From positions 1 to 33,592 of the forward strand of contig NZ_ACQT01000023.1 of NCBI RefSeq assembly GCF_000175235.1: a DNA stretch of 33,592 nucleotides. The letters are read 5' to 3'. The notes under the pieces are model-generated. The model did not search any database. It was given only the letters and a program-made list of their open reading frames with translations, and was not told where the DNA came from. Below are positions 28,446 through 33,592 of the stretch, piece after piece. The position numbers and the translations under genes were made by a program. The stretch is from Acidovorax delafieldii 2AN. GTDB lineage: Bacteria > Pseudomonadota > Gammaproteobacteria > Burkholderiales > Burkholderiaceae_C. Numbering within the stretch: position 1 is the stretch's first letter; the number at the start of each line of letters is the position of its first letter.

Positions 28446-29150
28446 ATGGCAGACAAACACCTTTCATCGCAATTCGACAGTGAACTCAACGGTGTCTCCA
28501 CCCGTGTCATGGAGCTGGGCGGCCTCGTCGAGTCGCAAATCCGCCAGGCCATCTACGCCTTGTCGCAGTTCAGCCTGGAAGCCGTCGAGCAGGTTGCCGT
28601 GATGGAGCAGCGCGTGAACGCCATGGAAGTCGAGATCGACCATGAGCTCGCCTCCATCATCGGCCGGCGCCAACCCACGGCCCGCGACCTGCGCTTGTTG
28701 CTGGCCATTTCCAAGGCGACAGCCAATCTGGAACGCATGGGAGATGAGGCCAACAAGATGGCTCGCATGGTGAAGTCGATCATCGAGAGCGGTGCTGCGC
28801 GCTCGTTGCCGTCGAGCGACCTGCGCGTGGCGGCCGACTTGGCGTCGGGCCTGCTGCGCAAGGCGCTGGATGCCTTTGCACGCCTGGACACCAAAGCTGC
28901 GCTGGCCATCCTCAAGGAGGACGACCTCATCGACAAGGAGTTCGACGGCTTCGTGCGCAAGCTCATCACCTACATGATGGAAGACCCCCGCACCATCTCC
29001 TCCAGCCTGGACCTGCTGTTCCTGGCCAAGGCGATCGAGCGCATCGGCGACCATTCCAAGAATGTTGCTGAACTCATCATCTACCTCGTCAAGGGCAAGG
29101 ACGTGCGGCACACGACACTTGATGAAATCGAATCCACCGTGCTGCTGTGA
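28446..29150 (+). CDS. phoU: Phosphate signalling regulator PhoU
   Basis: PhoU links PstB and the PAS domain of PhoR and keeps the Pho regulon off when phosphate is plentiful. The 234-residue all-helical protein has the two-fold repeat of three-helix bundles with metal-binding motifs: EVEIDHELASIIGRRQP and, in the second half, DEEFDG-like KEFDGFVRKLITYM and AIERIGDHSKNVAE. The length is typical. GAGGAG ends the pstB gene just upstream of the ATG. phoB follows after 15 bases in the same operon. Confidence 0.96.
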   Translation: MADKHLSSQFDSELNGVSTRVMELGGLVESQIRQAIYALSQFSLEAVEQVAVMEQRVNAMEVEIDHELASIIGRRQPTARDLRLLLAISKATANLERMGDEANKMARMVKSIIESGAARSLPSSDLRVAADLASGLLRKALDAFARLDTKAALAILKEDDLIDKEFDGFVRKLITYMMEDPRTISSSLDLLFLAKAIERIGDHSKNVAELIIYLVKGKDVRHTTLDEIESTVLL

Positions 29151-29165
29151 CCGATTGGCGTTGAA

Positions 29166-29873
29166 ATGAAGAAACTTCCCCGCGTCCTGATTGTGGAAGA
29201 CGAGCCAGCGATTGCCGAGCTGATTGCGGTGAACCTGCGCCACAACGGTTTCCAGCCCATCTGGTCGGAAGATGGCGAATCGGCCCAGCGCGAGCTCGAC
29301 GCCGTGTTGCCGGATGTCATTCTGCTGGACTGGATGCTCCCTGGGCAGAGCGGCCTGATGCTGGCCCGCAAGTGGCGTGCAGACGCCCGCACCAAGCCGA
29401 TTCCCATCCTGATGCTGACGGCCCGGGGCGACGAGCCCGACAAGGTGGCCGGGCTGGATGCCGGCGCCGATGACTACATCACGAAGCCGTTTTCCACGCA
29501 GGAGTTGCTGGCACGCATCCGGGCCGTGCTGCGCCGGCGCGCGCCCGAGCAGGTGAGCGACAGCGTCACCATCGGCGAGCTGGTGCTGGATGCGGCAACC
29601 TACCGCGTCACCTTCCAGGGGCAGCCGCTGAAGGTGGGACCGACCGAGTTCAAGCTGCTGCATTTCTTCATGAAGCACTCTGAACGTGTGCACAGCCGCT
29701 CGCAGTTGCTCGACAAGGTGTGGGGCGATCACGTGTTCATTGAAGAGCGCACCGTGGACGTGCACGTCAAACGCCTGCGCGAGGCCCTGGGTGCCGCCGG
29801 CGCGATGGTCGAAACCGTGCGTGGCGCGGGTTACCGGCTCACGGCGCAGCCGCAGGCCCTTCTTCGCGCCTGA
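29166..29873 (+). CDS. phoB: Phosphate regulon response regulator PhoB
   Basis: PhoB is the DNA-binding activator of the Pho regulon and the expected reader of the Pho boxes in this window. The 235-residue protein has a receiver domain with the acidic pocket VEDEP (Asp12) and phospho-acceptor Asp55 in LLDWMLPG, and Lys in YITKPFS. An OmpR-type winged helix follows (about 130-228), with GPTEFKLLHFFM and a recognition helix region around RTVDVHVKRLREAL. The ribosome site before ATG 29166 is weak. phoR follows 56 bases downstream. Confidence 0.96.
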   Translation: MKKLPRVLIVEDEPAIAELIAVNLRHNGFQPIWSEDGESAQRELDAVLPDVILLDWMLPGQSGLMLARKWRADARTKPIPILMLTARGDEPDKVAGLDAGADDYITKPFSTQELLARIRAVLRRRAPEQVSDSVTIGELVLDAATYRVTFQGQPLKVGPTEFKLLHFFMKHSERVHSRSQLLDKVWGDHVFIEERTVDVHVKRLREALGAAGAMVETVRGAGYRLTAQPQALLRA

Positions 29874-29929
29874 CCCTTTCCCATTGCGGCCTGGCCGGGG
29901 CCCCGCAGTTTCTCGAAGAAAGTTGTGTA

Positions 29930-31318
29930 GTGCGCATGCTTTGGCGTTTTGGGTATTTTTTGGCCTGGCAGTTGGCCGGGGGGGCGCTCGGTTGGTGGCA
30001 GGGTGACCACTGGGGCGCCCTGGTCGGTGCCGGTTTGGCCGCCTGGCTGTGGTTTGCCGGCGACCTGTGGCGTGGCTCGCGCGTGCTGCTGTGGTTGCGT
30101 TCGGGTGATCTTTCGGCGGCGCCTTCGATCCGGGGCATGTGGGGCGAGGCCGCGGACCGCGCGCGGCGCCTGCTGCGCCAGAGCCAGATGCAGATCCAGG
30201 ACAGTGACGGGCGCCTGCAGGAGATTCTGGCCGCGCTCCAGGCCACACCGAACGGGGTTGTGCTGCTGGACGGGCAGGGGCACATCGAGTGGTGCAACCA
30301 GATCGCAGCCAGCCAGTTCGGCTTTGATGCGCAGCGGGACGTCATGCAGTCCATCGGCAACCTGGTGCGCGACCCCGACTTCAGCGCTTACTACGCTGCC
30401 CAGGATTTCACCCACGACGTGGTGCTGCAGGGGCGTGACAGCACGCCCTCGCGACCGGTGCGCATCTCGGTGCATTTGCACCCCTATGGCAACGGGCGCA
30501 CGTTGCTGCTGTCCCGCGATGTCACGGCACTTGAGCAGGCCGACGCCATGCGCCGCGATTTCGTGGCCAATGTCTCGCATGAGATCCGTACGCCGCTGAC
30601 CGTGCTCACCGGTTTTGTCGAGACGCTGCAGACGCTGCCGCTCGATGCCGACGAGCGTTCGCGCTACCTTGCCATGATGGCCCAGCAGGCCGCGCGCATG
30701 CAGAGCGTGGTGCAAGACCTGCTGACGCTTTCGCGCCTGGAGGGCAGCCCTTTGCCGGGCATGTCCGAATGGACGCCCGTGCTGGCGCTGATGCATCGGT
30801 GCGAAGAGGAGGGGCGGGCGCTGTCGGCCCTGCTCACGCAAAACCAGCAGCGGCACCACGTGCTGCAGTTTCCTTCAGTGCAGGAGTTGCGCGCTGAAGG
30901 CGACATCGCCGGGGTGCCGTCCGAGTTGCAAAGCGTGTTGTCCAACCTCATCAGCAATGCCGTGCGGTACACGCCCGCCAGCGGGACGATCACGGTGCAA
31001 TGGCGCCGGGCGGCCGACGGCAGCGCCACATTTTCCGTGAGCGACACCGGCCCGGGCATTGCACCCGAGCACCTTCCGCGTCTTACCGAGCGGTTCTACC
31101 GTGTCGACCGCAGCCGATCGCGCGAGACGGGTGGCACGGGCCTGGGGCTGGCCATCGTGAAACATGTGGTGCAGCGTCACGGCGCCGTGCTCGACATCTC
31201 CAGCGTACCGGGCAAGGGGTCGGTCTTTTCAGTCACGTTCCCGGCGAACCGGCTTCGTTGCCCCGCGCTGCCGGACGGATCGCCGCCCGCAGCATCAGTA
31301 CAAACAGCACTGCCGTGA
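29930..31318 (+). CDS. phoR: Phosphate regulon sensor histidine kinase PhoR
   Basis: PhoR phosphorylates PhoB when phosphate is scarce. The 462-residue protein has two membrane helices at the N-terminus (about 4-22 and 28-45) and almost no periplasmic loop. A basic linker and a PAS domain (about 95-190, LQATPNGVVLLDGQGHIEWCN) follow. The HisKA helix has His217 in NVSHEIRTPLTVL, and the ATPase domain has LISNAVRYT, DTGPGIAPEH and GTGLGLAIVKH. GTG 29930 is preferred over ATG 29936 because GAAGAAAG ends seven bases before it. After SVTFPANRL about 20 extra residues are read through the end of the convergent MATE gene. Confidence 0.95.
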   Translation: MRMLWRFGYFLAWQLAGGALGWWQGDHWGALVGAGLAAWLWFAGDLWRGSRVLLWLRSGDLSAAPSIRGMWGEAADRARRLLRQSQMQIQDSDGRLQEILAALQATPNGVVLLDGQGHIEWCNQIAASQFGFDAQRDVMQSIGNLVRDPDFSAYYAAQDFTHDVVLQGRDSTPSRPVRISVHLHPYGNGRTLLLSRDVTALEQADAMRRDFVANVSHEIRTPLTVLTGFVETLQTLPLDADERSRYLAMMAQQAARMQSVVQDLLTLSRLEGSPLPGMSEWTPVLALMHRCEEEGRALSALLTQNQQRHHVLQFPSVQELRAEGDIAGVPSELQSVLSNLISNAVRYTPASGTITVQWRRAADGSATFSVSDTGPGIAPEHLPRLTERFYRVDRSRSRETGGTGLGLAIVKHVVQRHGAVLDISSVPGKGSVFSVTFPANRLRCPALPDGSPPAASVQTALP

Positions 31319-32600
31319 CAGCCAGCGCGAGAGCGCTGGCCGCCCAGAAGGGCACCGGCGATGCCATTGGCCCCCAGCCGGCCAGGCCCCGGTAGGCCAG
31401 CACATAACCTCCGCCGAGTCCCGCACCCCAGAGCAGCAAGCAATAGGCCGCCAGCGGTGCGATGGTGATCCGGTAGCTGCGCAGCACGAACACGCACAGG
31501 GTCTGCAGCGCGTCTGCTGCATGGTAGGCCGCCACCCACAGCAGCAACCCGCCGGTAATCCCGACCACGGCTGCGCTGCTCGAGTACAGGGCTGCCAGCG
31601 GCTCTTTTACTATGATTAAGATAGCTGCCAGCGAAATGCCCATAAGCGCTGCAAGCCTGAAACCCGTAAAAATCACCCCACGGGCCGCGACGGCGTTGCC
31701 GGCGCCGAGCCAGTAACTCACCCGCGCGCTGGTTGCAATCGCCAGCGACAGCGGCACCATGTACAGCACCGCTGCAACGTTGGCCGCAATCTGGTGGGCT
31801 GCGGTGGCCACGGTGCCCTGGCGGGCGATGAACAGGGCCATCAGGGTGAACGAGGTCACTTCCACCAGGATGGCCAGGCCCGCTGGCACGCCCAGCCGGG
31901 CGAAACCCAGGATGGTGGGCCAGTGGGGCGGCTCCATGCGCTGCCAGATGCGCAGCGACACGTAGATGTCCTGCGTGCGCAGCAGCCACAGGGCCACGCC
32001 CAGCATGCTGACATTGACCGCCAGCGTGGCCCACGCGCAGCCCACCGCACCTTGCGCCGGCAGGCCCGCGCCACCGAAGGTGAACCAGATGGACAGCGGC
32101 AGCTTGATGAACAGCGCGCCCACCTGCAACCAGGTCACCAGCTGCGGGCGACCGAGGGCCTGGTTGAGCGTGCTGTACAGGCGAAAGAGCAGGGCGGGTG
32201 GCAGGGCGAGCGCCAGCACCGCCAGATATTGCCCAACCTCGCCGCGCAATGTGGGCGGCACCTGGGTCCAGCGCAGCAGCGGGCCAGGCGACAGCAGCAC
32301 GAACGTGCCGATGATCGATGCCACGGCACACAGATAGAGCGCCTGGCGCAGCGAGGCGCCGGTGGCCTGCGGATTGCGCGCGCCGCGCTGCTCCGCCCAC
32401 ACCGGCAAAAGCGCCTGGAAGATGCCCATCAGCGCGACATAGACGCTGATGAAAATGGCCGAACCCACCGATAGCGCCGCGAGCGATGCTTCGCTGTAGC
32501 GCCCCGCCACGACGGTGTCCGTCACACCGAAAGCCATCACGGCCAATTGCCCCGCCAGAACGGCCAGGGCGTGGCGGCAAACGGTGGAGAACTCCGACAT
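31233..32600 (-). CDS. MATE-family multidrug/cation antiporter
   Basis: This 455-residue protein has about 12 membrane helices in two MATE repeats, each starting with a conserved block: LAVLAGQLAVMAFGVTDTVVAGRYS (about 11-35) and, in the second half, GLAILVEVTSFTLMALFIARQG. Such transporters (NorM/DinF type) exchange Na+ or H+ for organic cations or lipid-linked molecules. The substrate is unknown. The ATG at 32600 overlaps the upstream glycosyltransferase stop (TGATG). Longer open frames upstream and in other phases are GC-driven shadows. The last 86 bases overlap phoR on the other strand, so the two genes converge without a terminator between them. Confidence 0.9.
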   Translation of the reverse strand: MSEFSTVCRHALAVLAGQLAVMAFGVTDTVVAGRYSEASLAALSVGSAIFISVYVALMGIFQALLPVWAEQRGARNPQATGASLRQALYLCAVASIIGTFVLLSPGPLLRWTQVPPTLRGEVGQYLAVLALALPPALLFRLYSTLNQALGRPQLVTWLQVGALFIKLPLSIWFTFGGAGLPAQGAVGCAWATLAVNVSMLGVALWLLRTQDIYVSLRIWQRMEPPHWPTILGFARLGVPAGLAILVEVTSFTLMALFIARQGTVATAAHQIAANVAAVLYMVPLSLAIATSARVSYWLGAGNAVAARGVIFTGFRLAALMGISLAAILIIVKEPLAALYSSSAAVVGITGGLLLWVAAYHAADALQTLCVFVLRSYRITIAPLAAYCLLLWGAGLGGGYVLAYRGLAGWGPMASPVPFWAASALALAVTAVLFVLMLRAAIRPAARGNEAGSPGT

Positions 32601-33592
32601 CAGTCGGGCGCGGCCGTTCTCCGGAACAGCAAGATGAATTCGTTCTTGTCGGTCGGGCGGCCAATGGCCGCCTCCTGCGTCCAGTGCTCGGGGTTGACCA
32701 GGTCTGCGGGCGCGGGCCATGCCTCGCTGTCGGTGACCAGCCACGGGCATTCCTGCGCCTGACGGGCCGGCAGCAGGCGTAGTTGGGCATGGTATTGCAG
32801 CGCGGCCACCTGGGGCCGGCTCAGTCCGTACATCTGGATGCAGCCTGGCTCGGGGCCAAGCGCCGTCACCAGCTTGCGTGCCTGGGGTGCGTAGCTGCGG
32901 GCATAGTCCAGCAGCGGAAGCCAAAGGGTGGTGAGCAGCAGCCAGCCCAGCGCCGCACCGCTGGCAGGCAGCACCAGGCTCTTCCAGATGGCCGCACGGT
33001 TGCGCGCCGCGCGCCACCACACCAGTCGGCACCAGGCGATGGAGGCCGCCAGCGCCACGACCAGTGCAAGCCACGAGAATTCAGGCGTGAAGCCCGGCGC
33101 CAGCTTGGCCACGTTGGCTGCCGGCTGTGCCGGCACACCCGTCTGCATGGCAAACCAGACGACCCAGATGGCCAGGGCCGAGGCGCTGAAGAACAGCAAG
33201 GTGAACCAGTCGATGAGCGCGGCCATGCTGCGGCGGAACGTGGGCAGTGCAAAGGCCGCCAGCGCGGCCATGGCGGGCAGGCCTACCAGCAGGGCGCGGT
33301 CGGCTGGCTGGGTGGTGAAGGTGGCCCCCACCGAAACGAGCGAGAACCACAGCGGCAACCACAGGTGGCGGTGTAGTTGCCGGTTGACCAACTGCTTGCG
33401 CCAACGCCACAGCGTCCACGCGGCCAGGGGCCAGGCGGGCCAGCCAAACCACAGCAGAAGCCGCGTGAGGCTGCGAAATTCCTTGGCCTCGGTGGCCGCA
33501 CCGACCACGCGCCAGTGCCACAGGTCCAGTTGCCACGCCAGGATGGCGGCCAGCGCCGTGACGACGGCCAGCGCCACGGCCCAGCGCATGCG
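32600..33592 (-). CDS. GT39/ArnT-like membrane glycosyltransferase, C-terminal part (partial)
   Basis: About 330 residues are visible. The frame is still open at the window edge, so the ATG at 33589 need not be the start. There are roughly seven membrane helices, with many Trp and aromatic residues (WLPLWFSLVSVGATF, LIDWFTLLFFSASALAIWVVW, LGWLLLTTLWLPLLDYARSY). A C-terminal soluble domain follows with GCIQMYGLSRPQVAALQYH and NEFILLFRR. This matches the distal half of ArnT/PMT_2-type enzymes that move sugars from polyprenyl phosphate to lipid A or other acceptors. The catalytic N-terminal loop is not in the window, so the call is from topology and tail. It is translationally coupled to the MATE gene. 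Confidence 0.65.
   Translation of the reverse strand, partial: RMRWAVALAVVTALAAILAWQLDLWHWRVVGAATEAKEFRSLTRLLLWFGWPAWPLAAWTLWRWRKQLVNRQLHRHLWLPLWFSLVSVGATFTTQPADRALLVGLPAMAALAAFALPTFRRSMAALIDWFTLLFFSASALAIWVVWFAMQTGVPAQPAANVAKLAPGFTPEFSWLALVVALAASIAWCRLVWWRAARNRAAIWKSLVLPASGAALGWLLLTTLWLPLLDYARSYAPQARKLVTALGPEPGCIQMYGLSRPQVAALQYHAQLRLLPARQAQECPWLVTDSEAWPAPADLVNPEHWTQEAAIGRPTDKNEFILLFRRTAAPD

Noticed and set aside
28464-30248. A 594-codon open frame antisense to phoU, phoB and the start of phoR
   Set aside because: It spans three well-defined genes and their gaps and has no domain signature.
31177-32790. A 537-codon frame overlapping the MATE gene in another phase
   Set aside because: Gly/Arg/Ala-rich out-of-frame reading. 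The MATE frame has clear membrane helices and family blocks.

Overview
The window is a GC-rich stretch of ordinary chromosome from a beta-proteobacterium, most likely a member of the Comamonadaceae (Acidovorax-like). That placement rests on gene order (carAB-greA-DUF4149, yhbY/rlmE-ftsH-folP-glmM, ppk-ppx-pst-pho) and on how the encoded proteins read. It is inference from sequence, not a database result. I see no insertion sequence, prophage, tRNA, rRNA or CRISPR array.

The left part (1-12482) is housekeeping. It holds the tail of a probable SpoU-type RNA methyltransferase, carA-carB (carbamoyl phosphate), greA (transcript cleavage) and a small DUF4149 membrane protein. A minus-strand pair (yhbY and a GT-A type glycosyltransferase) lies divergent from rlmE. 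ftsH, folP and glmM follow. Several genes start well inside their longest open frame: rlmE, ftsH (TTG), folP and glmM.

The centre and right (15149-31318) form a phosphate-economy region. On the plus strand three overlapping genes look like a phospholipid-replacement operon: an OlsB-like acyltransferase, a PlcP-like metallophosphoesterase and a GT4 Agt-like glycosyltransferase. They run into ppk1-sixA, and tandem Pho boxes overlap the 3' end of the glycosyltransferase gene. On the minus strand come a FAS1 lipoprotein, an orphan substrate-binding protein, ppx and a small Lys/Ala/Pro-rich ribbon-helix-helix-like protein with a palindromic operator at its promoter. The plus-strand pstS-pstC-pstA-pstB-phoU-phoB-phoR cluster follows. 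The gap between the FAS1 gene and pstS carries one Pho box pointing each way, so the FAS1 operon is probably also PhoB-controlled. Together these genes would sense phosphate (Pst, PhoU, PhoR, PhoB), import it, store or release it as polyphosphate (Ppk1, Ppx) and spare it by swapping phospholipids for glycolipids and ornithine lipids.

A PAS-PAS-GGDEF-EAL c-di-GMP enzyme (12651-14876, minus) lies back to back with the lipid operon. At the right end a MATE transporter and the C-terminal part of a GT39/ArnT-like membrane glycosyltransferase lie on the minus strand. The MATE gene overlaps the 3' end of phoR by 86 bp.
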